Assembly (NCBI GenBank): GCA_036435485.1
Contig: CM071597.1
Coordinates: 175,256,147 to 175,320,146 of the forward strand
Origin: Saposhnikovia divaricata
Lineage: Eukaryota > Streptophyta > Magnoliopsida > Apiales > Apiaceae
Length of the DNA stretch: 64,000 nucleotides
Direction of reading: 5' to 3'
Positions 1-10,808 of this stretch are shown here, in pieces. The notes under the pieces are model-generated. The model was not told the origin of the DNA. It saw nothing but the letters and a program-made list of their open reading frames with translations, and did no database searches. Each line of letters opens with the position of its first letter. Positions within the stretch are counted from its first letter, which is position 1. Both the position numbers and the translations under genes were made by a program.

Positions 1-413
1 ATCCAAGAATTGAGATATTAACTTTGAGGATTTGATATTTTGGGATGTTATTATATTGATTTAAGAATGAAGGTAGGAAACCACTGAGGAGTGGTTATGG
101 CTACAATGTAATAATTGATATTTGGAAAGAATGAATGGAATTCGACTTTATTATTTCTATGTCTTGAAGAATGCTAAAGGGTAACAACATAGGTAAGAAT
201 AATCTATCTTCTAAGGGAATAAGATATGGCAATTTCAAGCAGGAGAATATTCTCATGTCATCCAGATCGGTAACGATTAATCCAGTAGTTCCGTAAAAAG
301 GATAAGGAACGATCGAAAGAGAATACGGACAATTATACAACCCTAAGAGAACAAGTAAAGAATACAGAATGAATAGTGTTGTGGTGGGAGTATATAATAT
401 TATGAGACGACAC

Positions 414-422
414 TATATAAAA
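414..422 (+). promoter_or_regulatory. TATA box of element A 5' LTR
   Basis: TATATAAAA lies in a short conserved context present in all four chromovirus LTR copies of the window (also near 10800, 51660 and 61749; the B copies read TATATAGAA). It precedes the leader hairpin by about 40 bases, so transcription probably starts near 445. The start site is inferred, not seen. Confidence 0.6.
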
Positions 423-456
423 GTATTCGGAACGGATTTCCGAGTTCGTATTAGTG

Positions 457-536
457 ATCCAGGGGGAAAATAAGTGTATGTAAAAGCTGTCGGATTCTGA
501 AAAACCGCACTTTTATTTTCTCCGAGAGTTCCCTGG
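457..536 (+). other. Conserved leader hairpin in chromovirus LTR
   Basis: A left arm reading TCCAGGGGGAAAATAAGTG can pair with a right arm that contains CACTTTTATTTTCTCC and TCCCTGGA, leaving a loop of about 30 bases and a 9-base bulge. Equivalent copies are at about 10843-10922, 51702-51783 and 61794-61873. The position just after the expected transcription start puts it in the RNA leader or R region. A role in dimerisation, packaging or 3' processing would be a guess. Confidence 0.6.
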
Positions 537-1078
537 ACAGTGATAGCCTTAAGTATTTAACGAATGGATTTAAGGAATATAAATTGGAAAGTTAGAATGA
601 AAGATGGAGAATGAAAGTATTAATATTAAAGAGGATTCCCGGTAAACCCTAATTAGAAATCCGTGAAATATTCTCACGAACGATCAATCGAAACGGGCAA
701 TAACCGGACACAGAAACAAGCAGAGGAAGCAAGAGTCTTGTGCAAGCTACTAGAATAAATATCTAGTAACTACTTAGTTACATAAGTAACTAGCATGTTT
801 GGAGATTAAATAGCACTTAGCAAAAATCAAACCACTAGTTACATGAGAACCATCAAAATCCCAACACTTGTCCATCCATTTTCATCATCCTATACATCAT
901 CACTTTATTAAAGTGGCTTTTAGATGAGATATTATCTAAACCTCATCCACTTGATGCATTATTATCAAAGAAACAACCAAGCAACTCCAACACTCTCTCT
1001 AAAAGCCATTCGGCTTTTCCATAAATTCAAAAGGGGAAATCAAGCTTCCACTCCTTGTTTGATCTTGTAATTTTTAAG

Positions 1079-1084
1079 GTGAGT
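1079..1084 (+). promoter_or_regulatory. Candidate 5' splice site in LTR leader
   Basis: AAG|GTGAGT matches the plant donor consensus well. It sits in a block conserved in all LTR copies: exact at 11465 and 62412, and with the last exon base changed to A before 52321 in the truncated B LTR. It lies about 630 bases after the inferred transcription start and could remove about 3.1 kb of LTR leader when joined to the acceptor at about 4204. Confidence 0.45.
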
Positions 1085-2514
1085 CCTATATTTCAAGAAA
1101 GTAATCTCCTCAAAATTTTAGCTTCAAACTCCCTTTTTTCCATTTTCAAAAAAATCAAGAAAGAGGAGGGTGAATAGTGCTTCCATGAAACTAACTTTGA
1201 TTTTCTTGATTCTTTTGAATGATCCAAGCTTTGATAAGGTGTTCTAAGGATTAATCAAGGTTTATCAAGGTCTTAAATACTCCAAGGAAGGTATAAACTT
1301 CAAGAACCCTAGTCTTTGATTTGAGTTTTAATGGAGTTTTGGATGAGTTTTAGTGTTGTATGCATATTTAGAGTACTAGATCTATGTGTGGGTTTTATGA
1401 GATGATAGTATAGCTAGATGAACGGAAAGGCATTGCTTGGCCTCAGTTCATGTGTATAAGTCATGTATATGATGTTTGGGTTGGATACTATGTTTATGGG
1501 AAGGTTCGAAATTGGTAGATATTCGATTTACAGCCGTTATAATGCCCGATTTTACAATACCATGTTTTGTATGCCATTTTCCATGTCGAACCCCTACTGT
1601 CCAGAGACTTTATCTGCCATGATAGGATAGGTAATGTTCTAAGCTTCGTTTTGATATAAAGATCACGTGAAACGGACTTACGGTTTAGGAGTTACGGCCG
1701 GATTACTAAAAGTAGTTCGAATCCGTAAACGAAAGTTCGTAACTGAAATTGAACCCTCGTAAACTATGTAACGTCATGGCGAATCTTGGTAAATAAATAC
1801 TAGGGGTAAGAAGGAAGGTGTGAAAGAAAACCGTATGTCAAAAAGAGCATTTTTTGATTTATTAAAAATGTTCGAGTCGAGGTTAAACGCGAACGAACCC
1901 CTAAAAGACGACTCTTTTATAACTTCGGTAAAACACTTAGAAAACGGGCGATAAAACTCGGAGTATAATATTGGTTCGTAACGATCAACCTTAGAACTCA
2001 TATGACTTAAGTATGTCCCAAGTATAAGTGCAGTGACATGTCGTATTAACGAACGAATGTCGGGTCGGATCAGTGATAATAAGTAATCCACTAAAAGGGG
2101 TATAACGAGATAACTCGAGAACGTGTTTCGAATTAAGTATAACTTAACTTTTAATATGTTAAGTGATTAATCCCGAATGCCTTGGCTATTTATAGATCAC
2201 CAAGCTGAACCGGGACCCGCTACCACTACCCCTTACCGTACTCGACTACCAGGCAAGTTTCAATTCCCTTCTTTAGGCTGTTGTTGTGATTGAATAAATA
2301 TATATATATGATTGCTGATATACATATGCCATTGCATGCATGCCTACTTTCAAGTTGAATTGATATACTTGTTCCCTGAATGTTATTGTTGGCTTATAAG
2401 CTAGATAGTTATACATCAGTTATAAGCCGGTTATAGTAAGACCCTCATAGAAGGGCGTATACATCTTATATAGACCGGGAGTCAATATTTCTTGATATAT
2501 CGAGATTTCCTCGG

Positions 2515-3310
2515 AGGAAAATATTTAAGTAAATATTTTCCATTATTCGGGCGACGAATATTATTTGAATATTCGTTCGAGATTATTTATTTTAACAATC
2601 TTTACTTCAAATAATTATTTGAACGTAACTATTCGACGAATAATATTTTTAATATTCATTCAGAGTCGAATTATTTATCGATTATTATTGCGAATATTCT
2701 TCTAAAGGTTGGACTACTAAATGAATATTAATTGGATATTCATTTAGAATATTATTCATTAAATGAATATTACTTTTGAGTATTCAATTAAGACAGTAAT
2801 TACCTATCGAATATTATTTTAATGTTCATCTGAAACTTGATTTATTTATCGAGTCTTATCTCTAATATTCCTTTAAAGCTTGGATTACTAAATGAACATT
2901 ACTTGATATTCATTTAGAATACTATCCAGTAAATGAATATTACTTTATCAATATTCGTTTAAATTCCTTATTAATTATGAATATTATTTTGAATATTCAT
3001 CCAGGGTTCTATTTAATCACCGAATATTATTCTAAATCTTTTAAATATTCCTTTCAGGACTTATTAATTAATGAATATTATTCTGAATATTCATTTGAAT
3101 ATTTAATTATGCAATAAATATTCTCTAGATATTTCTTCAAGGATTATTTGAGAAATACTCTTATTAAAGATATTCTTTCATATTCCTAAATATTCTGTAA
3201 AATATTTTACTTCAATAAATATTCTCTGAATATTTATTCCATACTTAGAATAACCTCGATAAGGTTTATCTTCTTCGATTATTACAGAAAATATTTCGGA
3301 ATCATATTAT
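2515..3310. repeat. AT-rich dyad array inside LTR A
   Basis: About 800 bases hold many imperfect palindromes built on GAATATT and AATATTC with ATTCATTTA or TAAATGAAT flanks, recurring roughly every 50-70 bases. The 3' LTR copy is at about 12903-13700. A diverged version occurs in both LTRs of element B (about 53815-54400 and from 63877 to the window end). It codes for nothing. Its preservation in two subfamilies suggests a structural or chromatin role, but AT drift after local duplication is also possible. Confidence 0.7.
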
Positions 3311-4204
3311 TATTAATCTTATATCAAGAAAGGTTCTCAGACATCATTCTTCTTTGAGTCTATCTCCTTACTAATAAGGGAACCTTACTTGGAAAATGTT
3401 ATTTATCTTGTCGACTTCCCGGTCATAAAGTATTCCCTTCACCCGCAACTCGGGTGCTGTTGACTTATTAAGTCGTTGCTTACCTTCTCATCTTTCGAGG
3501 GGTAAGATTACTGGAACAAGTTGATATCCGTTACCAAGTAATAGCTTGGGAGTTATTGGTAAATTTTCCTTTCCAACTAGATACGACTACTTTGTGGAGT
3601 CTTATCAACAAGTATTATACTTGGGGAAAGGGGGACGAACGTTACATTCAGAATCATGAATTCTATTTGAACTAGGAGTCGTGTAAGAGGCCGAGTAGCG
3701 CCGGTCCATCCCCTTTGGCCCAACCGGTGGCCGGGGAGAGCTAGTAAGGCGGTATACAAGTAAAGCCGTCAGTTCTTCCTTCTACCGGTAGTAAATCTAA
3801 ATTGAGCTGTACGATCTCGACTGATCATCAAGATTGGAACAGCGGGCGCGGTGAATACTCCATCATTGGTTCATCATCCAAATTTATTTATTTCCTGCAA
3901 CATGATTACTGTTGGCAGAGTTGGAAAAGGGTCATAACTGGAATTGCAACCTTTTCTTGCAAGTTCCTCTTCTTAATAACAATAAGAATATCTTGCTTAC
4001 TTTGATGTAGCAGATATTTCTACAAACAAATACTTTAAGTTACCTTGTAACTTCATCGTTCATATTATACTGGCATCATTTCCGTAAATGCATGGCATAT
4101 GGTTTGAAAGATACTTTTGAACTGTTATACATTATCGTTCAGTTATCTATTATTGTTGGTGGGCTATTGCTCACCCTTGCTTTATTATTATATCACAACA
4201 ACAG

Positions 4205-4284
4205 CTAGACCAGATGACTCGCACAAGGCGCACTCGACGCGGGCGAGGACGATGAGACTACCAGAGCTGAAGAAGAAGCTATTG
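4205..4284 (+). other. Eroded Arg-rich start exon at the end of LTR A
   Basis: An ATG at 4214 opens a 13-codon Arg-rich reading frame that aligns with the start of the 28-codon exon in element B at 55271. It is preceded by a pyrimidine-rich run and ACAACAACAG, a plausible 3' splice site ending at 4204. After a +1 shift the next stretch reads as an acidic peptide up to a GTAGGA donor-like site at 4285. In A the phases no longer fit, so this copy is regarded as broken. The 3' LTR copy is at 14593-14672. Confidence 0.35.
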
Positions 4285-4588
4285 GTAGGATATATTTATT
4301 CTTTCAGTACCAAGAATATAGTCTAGTATGACTTATGTAAATGGATGGCAAAGAGTATGTAATTATATTGAAATTCTTTTGGATTGTAAGAACTCATAAT
4401 GTGATTAATAAAAATTTGATTGTGACTCTGATTTCATCTCTGGTACTATAACGGGTGTGTTTTATATTGTTGTGTTGGGTCATAGAGACGTAATTTATTT
4501 TATGTTAAGGAAAGTTCAATTGTTATGGACAGAATTGGAAACCGTAACCACCGGATCCCGGACCCCGGATCTGGGGGTGTTACAGAAG

Positions 4589-4600
4589 TGGTATCAGAGC
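4589..4600 (+). other. Primer-binding site of element A (tRNA-iMet type)
   Basis: TGGTATCAGAGC, complementary to the 3' end of plant initiator tRNA-Met, begins five bases after the LTR ends. This is the usual minus-strand primer site of chromoviruses. Confidence 0.9.
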
Positions 4601-7600
4601 GTACGTTATAAACCCCAGAGATGAGGTGACGTTAAAACAATAAATTCAATAAGATAATAAGAACTCTTGCCAAGTTCATAGTCGGACTACTTAATGTAGT
4701 GATGACATATAAAAACCCTTATGGGAACTCGTAAGTATAATGATAGTAACTTAGCTCGATATCGTATCGACGAGTAAGGCGACTGACCTTGAGGCATACG
4801 AGCAACAGCGCGATGATGCTTTATATGCTAAAGATCAGCGGGTAATTCGATGGAGTACCCTACTGGAGACCCGGAAGAGGTTCCAGCAGATAAGGAAAAT
4901 CCTGTTAGGATAAGGAGCTTACCCTTGGGTAATGAGGGTCGCAGTTAGAATGACTGTGATGATTAAGATATGGTGCTCAGAAAAGTGAGTATAAAGAACC
5001 GAGATATTATTGAGAGATCTGAAGATGCATGTTGAATTCATAGCCGGACTACCAGATGTAGTACCAGCAAGAAAGAAGGATTGGAAGAATTACTTGAGAT
5101 CTTATACGGAACTAGATGAGAATCCTTAGAGATTTTCATCTTAACAAAGAAAGAGCTAGAGGGATGTATGACTATCAAAGACAGCGATATAGGACGAGGA
5201 GCAGAGTCCCTAGGAATAATTGAGAATGAGGCAGTAAGTGCCATATCATTTGATAAATGAATCAGTATGAATATTGTCAGTAATAATTTGCCACGAGAAG
5301 GCAGATGTCATAGGTTATAATTTACGAAACCAAAGTGAGGTTAATGAGGTGGTTTTATTCAGGGAAATGTTCATGAATGAATCAGTAGTAAGCAAGACAA
5401 TGATCTCAGAACTTACCGGAAGATAAGACCAGTGAGTCAAGATGAACTCGTAATGAGACTACTGCCAGAGACTGAGTATAGAGTTAATTTAGCTCAGTTA
5501 AATGATGAACCAGAAACGTTAGATGCATGTGATTCAGAGGAATATTAAATTCCTTCTTCTCTTTGAATGGATTATAGTAGTGCCTTAAGTTTATTCCGAT
5601 GCGGAATTATAATAGATCAAGTAATACAATCAGCAGTTAAAGAGAAAAATGTGAGAAAATCTTCCTGGAGCTAAAAGGTGAAATTGGTAATGACCAAGAG
5701 CTGGCATTGCTTAATGGAAAAAGAAGACTTTGTGCTTCCAATGACGCTTCGCATAAAGGGTTAGGTAGACCGACATTTGGTAGTATTGAATATCTGGACG
5801 TTGTGACAGGTTTCAGTTTGAAACTATTGATTCCCTTCTAAGGGATGGATATAATTGATTCCTCTCCAGTGGGTAAACTTCCAATCTGATGATGATTATT
5901 TCGTTAACTATGACTGCTTATGATTCCACCTGCTTGGAGGTTCATAGAACTATTCTTCAGGTTTCGAAACTGGTCTCCTTAATGTTACCAGTAGGGGGGT
6001 AGATTGATCAAAATTTCCCTGAGTCTGGAAAGGAATTCGGTGAATTTTGGCAAACCTTTTCTTTCTGATTATCAGAGAATGTCATGGAAGAGAGTAGAAA
6101 CTGGAGCAAACCCTGTGATTTGGGTAAGGATGCTGTAAAATGGGTTAGTAAACGGACCCTGAGCATTACAATCGACGGTAGTGATAAAATGATGAAGTGA
6201 GATTGGACGAAAACGGGAAATGTAAGTAAGAAACCAGCCGGACTGAGAAATTCCAGGATTGACTTAAATGAGAAGGCTGTTATGCCAGGAATGGTAAGCT
6301 TGTGTGGCACGCAGGATTGATAAGAATAGTTGAAAAGATAAAAGTGGAGGAAAGGTGACCGGAGACGGTGCCGAGTAGTCGATTAAGACTTATATGGAGT
6401 AAAGTTTTGGAAAGGTAGAAAGGTATCAAAGAAGAAGGCACTATGCCGGCAATTGCTAGAAAAGTAATGCTATTAGCCAACCCCTAAAATCATATATTTT
6501 ATGTGTGGCCAGTTGAGGCCAAGTCCCAACGGACTATAAAGTGACTAGACCAGCAATGAAAAGACAAAGCAGGGTTGCTTCTAAGAAAGCACCGACTGCA
6601 AGGGCTTCTGATATAAAGGAAACATTAATGAGATCGTTTGAATCTTCTGCCGAACAACCCATGTTTTGATTGGGAATTCACTAGACCTTTTTGGGATGGG
6701 GTCACCCGTACTAAAGTGACTCATGGGTATATGGTTGTCCAAGATTTCGAGTAAAATGGAAGTATAGTGACTTGAGATGTATGATGTTAGGGTATCATGA
6801 ATACCATGAATATATTATGACGGAGGAAAGAAAACAATGAAGGTATATGAAGAGGGTATAGAAAAGGTCAGAAATTGAACAGTATGCTGTATGAATTTTG
6901 TCTGAGGCCAAATAGGCTGACAACTATCTGAAAGAAGAGGGTGGCATTAAACCACCGATCGATTATCAAATGTGAATGATTGAAAAGAGACCTTTATTAA
7001 GGATACATGATCTGATTGCCAATTATAAGATACAAGAATTCCTTGGCAGTTGAATTAAGGATAGGATATCCATAAATTAAGACAAACCCTAGGGAATGCA
7101 CAAGGGGTGGCATTAACCCTAATAACGACATTATGACTTCAGATGATATGAGCTGGACTTGCTAAGGCAACAATGACCGGTAAGGAGTATTAAAAAGGGT
7201 TCTGGAAAGAACATGGATAGAATTATTAGAGTATTGATCAATGACATTTTGATATACCCGGTACCCAGAAAATACCGGAGGAATGATAAGGATGGCCAAC
7301 GAAACCTTACAAGGAAAAAGGGTAATATTCCGAACTTCAAAAATGGAAGTTTGGTAAGGAATGTATGACATCATAACAATAATGCCAGATGAGGCATGTA
7401 TGAAACCCTGAGGAAGTATGGGTTGAACCTATAAAGGTTGAGATTATCCTAAGATAAAGAAAGAACTAAGAAAAGAAGTATCCTAAGTAGGATTGAGAAT
7501 AAACGTGATAAAGTTCCCACGGGTAGGTGGAAGCAATGACTTATGGAAATGACTGATAGTTATATTTTCTCCTTCAGCAGAGCTTAAGGGAGAATGCTTT

Positions 7601-9817
7601 AACCCAACAGTGATGGGAATGAGGTAGAAAAAAAAACTTGAGCTGGAATGTACCCAGAAAACATGGGTTACAAGAAATCATTATCATCAAGAAAGGCCAA
7701 TGAGGTGGCCGACAATCTAAGTATAAAGGAATAATTACAAATGTCATACCGAAGAAACAGGATGATATTTGGAAGGACCTTGAAGGTCATATCGGAAGGG
7801 AGGAATTTACATTCCTTCTGATGACTGTGCAAGAATTAACAGTAATAATAGTTTAAGTAAAGATTCGATTCCTGATGGAGTCTTAAGCATGTTACGTACC
7901 TTAGAAGGTCCCGTTTTGAGGCAAACCAGGACCATGGTACAAAATTGATGAAGTAAACCGTTAAGTTTCCAGTCTTTTATGGAAGATGCATAAGTGATAG
8001 TTTCATCAACCGGACCTAGCTGCGATGCCTGAAACTCTTCTGCAATTCTATCTACTTCATGTTATATCTACAACAAGTTCAGGAAGTGTTCCTTATGGAT
8101 AAGGAATAGTGATTACTTTGTCTCCCTAAGGGATTTGAAACCCGTAGGGTTAGCTATTAATGCACTACGTAAACAACAAGTGATGGTGATTCTTCTAAGA
8201 AAGTAGATGACAATGTAAAGATAAAGAAAGTGCTGCCATTGATTAACTAAATGGCATGTTGATGAATGACAAACAAGTTTATGTTAGTGTACTTCTGCGC
8301 AAACAAGATAGAGAATATGAGGTTGATGATTCATGATGTTAAAGATATTCCCATGGAAAGAATTAATGAGACTTGGAGGGAAGGGCGGTTGAGCCCGAGA
8401 CTTATTGGGCCACCTGAGAGTTTAAAGTGTTTGGACGGCGGTATTCGAGCCAGCCTTACCCCCAAGGCTTATAGCACGGTCATAACGGGTTTTCATGTGG
8501 CCAGGCTACGTCAGTAAAATGCAGATGTTCAACAGATGATAGGAGTACGAGCATGTAGATATACAACCTGGTCTGACTTACGAAAGACAACCTGTGGAAA
8601 ACCACGGTTAGAAAAGAACAAGTGATGAGAAACACGGTTGGCAGAAGTAGATTATATGAATCTAAGTTAAAGGGATCGGGCCAGATTCATTTCGGAAAGT
8701 TTAAATTGGAATAACGTGATGATTATAGAATAAATGTGACGGAATACCGATAAGGAGGTACCAAGTGCAAAAAGGTGTCTCAATAAAGAGGTGAAGGTGA
8801 AAGTAAATAATAGAAATGAGTAAGAATCAGATAATAAGAAGGATGTGAGTGATAAAGAAAAGGCTGGGAAAGCAACTATGGAATGAGAAGCAAGGAATGT
8901 TATGAATGGGTTTTCTAATGAATTCTCAGGATGACAACCTGATAGTGTCAATATTATAGTTATGAAAAAGCTAGTAACATGATATGGGATGTCAGTAATA
9001 ATGATGTCAAATGAGAAATCTAAGATTTAACCTGAAAGGTTGAAGGATTTCCCGAATGTGAGTATCGCTAAGATTGAACAAGAGTATTTGTCCATAGAAT
9101 AATGGACAAAGCAGCAAGATATGTTGACACGTGAGATTGCGATCAAATAGTATTGGATATAATTATGATTAATTTCTTCTTTGATAAACCTCTATAGTTC
9201 AGAGGTAAATTCTGAGTATGATATTCTACAATCATGAAAGCTTTCTATAATCCTTTAGAACTCTTTTCTCTTCTTTTCTCTTATTCATCTTCTTTATGAA
9301 TTGAGAAGAACAACCCTTTTAGGGGGGGAGGTACTGCTACGTGACTATCTGTCTATGTGATAGAAGTCTAAGTGGAATACCATGACTTGTTTAATTGCTT
9401 ATCAAGTACTAAAGGCTGGCCCCCTTCTGTACTAACGATGCAATATAACAAATGTTCAATTGATCATAGTGATCTCTCAATAAATCTTTCCACTTCTCTA
9501 TATTGATCGAGATTGCGAAGATTAAAGCAATCAGGAAATGCACAGTACGAGCGAGGTTACCTCCGAATCGTAGGGTGATAGTGATACCAATGTTACTGCA
9601 GGTATCAATAAGGAGAAGACTGAGTAAGAGTATAATCCGGATAGTGAGTTGTACGAAAAGTAGCAACGTTGATGGAAAAAGGATAAAGTATGAATTGTAG
9701 CACTAGAAGATGTGCTGAGGAAGGGTAGAACGACTAAGAATTGACCGGGAAGCTAAAAGAGTGAACGGCAGGCAAACGACTCTTTGCTTCCTACCTGATT
9801 CCGGGACGGAATCCTTT

Positions 9818-9830
9818 TAAGGAGGGGAGA
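9818..9830 (+). other. Polypurine tract of element A
   Basis: AAGGAGGGGAGA lies directly before the 3' LTR start (TGTAAGAACC at 9832). The 45 bases before the LTR are nearly identical in element B at about 61330-61364, so plus-strand priming is under tight constraint even in this degenerate element. Confidence 0.8.
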
Positions 9831-10095
9831 CTGTAAGAACCCCAAATTTTGGATATAATTAAAACTTTTTATTAAGTAATGATAAAATGAGGAACAATGA
9901 TTCCGACAACAAGGTCACCAGCTCTAATGAATGGTGGTTTCAAAGAACAAGGATTGTAATGAATGGATATTGCTCTGGACAATGATCCTGATGCATTGGT
10001 ATATTGTCAGAATAGAGTAATTCGTTGGTTGAGGACCTAGATAAGAATAATCTACCATCCAGGAAGGAGCTAATGGATCCTTGAAAGGAAATGAG

Positions 10096-10187
10096 TACGT
10101 GCATAGTGTTTCCCATACGTGCATAGTATTTCCCGTACGTGCATAGTATTTCCCGTACGTGCATAGTGTTTCCTGTACGTGCATAGT
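10096..10187. repeat. 20-bp tandem array in U3 of LTR A
   Basis: About 4.5 copies of a 20-base unit beginning TACGTGCATAGT run head to tail. Each holds ACGTG, the core of plant G-box/ABRE sites. The array is about 600 bp upstream of the TATA box and lies within a segment of roughly 550 bp that element B's LTR lacks. An enhancer role is inferred from position and motif only. Confidence 0.8.
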
Positions 10188-10799
10188 AATTTGGTGGATG
10201 AATAGTGATTTGTAAGTTGGAAAACTTTTCACTCCACCCTATGTACGGGACGTGATATGGATATTTCGAAGTCATATTAGTAATACGCGGAGGAAATAAG
10301 TGAATGCAAAGACGATCGGAATTCAGAAATTCCAAATTCTTTTTCGGTATAATATTTGACCGGACAGTGGATTAAATATTATTATAATCCAAGAATTGAG
10401 ATATTAACTTTGAGGATTTGATATTTTGGGATGTTATTATATTGATTTAAGAATGAAGGTAGGAAACCACTGAGGAGTGGTTATGGCTACAATGTAATAA
10501 TTGATATTTGGAAAGAATGAATGGAATTCGACTTTATTATTTCTATGTCTTGAAGAATGCTAAAGGGTAACAACATAGGTAAGAATAATCTATCTTCTAA
10601 GGGAATAAGATATGGCAATTTCAAGCAGGAGAATATTCTCATGTCATCCAGATCGGTAACGATTAATCCAGTAGTTCCGTAAAAAGGATAAGGAACGATC
10701 GAAAGAGAATACGAACAATTATACAACCCTAAGAGAACAAGTAAAGAATACAGAATGAATAGTGTTGTGGTGGGAGTATATAATATTATGAGACGACAC

Positions 10800-10808
10800 T
10801 ATATAAAA
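10800..10808 (+). promoter_or_regulatory. TATA box of element A 3' LTR
   Basis: TATATAAAA, identical to the 5' copy, at LTR position 969. If active, transcription from this copy would run through the rest of the LTR into flanking DNA at 14973, antisense to the broken Copia element. Confidence 0.5.

Larger units (their letters stand above)
1..4584 (+). repeat. 5' LTR of chromovirus element A (left end outside window)
   Basis: This stretch is the same sequence as 10387-14972, with roughly nine substitutions by eye plus a 2-bp difference in a TA run. It ends in TGTTACA, followed four bases later by a tRNA-Met-type primer-binding site. The full LTR, measured on the 3' copy, is 5141 bp, so about 555 bp lie beyond the window edge. 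It contains a TATA box, a leader hairpin, a splice-donor-like site, an AT-rich dyad region and a small Arg-rich ORF near its end, each listed separately. The roughly 105-codon antisense ORF seen in both LTR copies has no recognisable domain and is not called. Confidence 0.93.
4585..9831 (+). pseudogene. Eroded gag-pol interior of element A
   Basis: No long open frame survives. Islands still align with element B. At 4779-4830 there is a peptide like the start of B's acidic ORF. Near 5742 there is an RNase H motif reading Asp-Ala-Ser-His-Lys. From about 8386 to 8660 there is the integrase C-terminal tail (Leu-Ser-Pro-Arg followed by Ile-Gly-Pro) and the segment before the chromodomain. The spacing between the RNase H and integrase islands is about 2.65 kb, against about 1.5 kb in B, so the interior has been rearranged or has taken in other sequence. 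The end at 9815-9831 is a well-kept polypurine tract. Because the flanking LTRs are almost identical, the decay must predate the last transposition, which implies mobilisation by proteins supplied in trans. Confidence 0.75.

Noticed and set aside
1774..2091. Antisense ORF of about 105 codons, repeated at 12160
   Set aside because: It is only the duplicated LTR. There is no domain, and the homologous element B LTR does not keep the frame.
4589..4600. tRNA-like sequence
   Set aside because: It is a primer-binding site of 12 matching bases, not a tRNA gene. No cloverleaf is present.
10096..10187. Regular short repeats resembling a CRISPR array
   Set aside because: Units are contiguous without spacers and lie inside a plant LTR.
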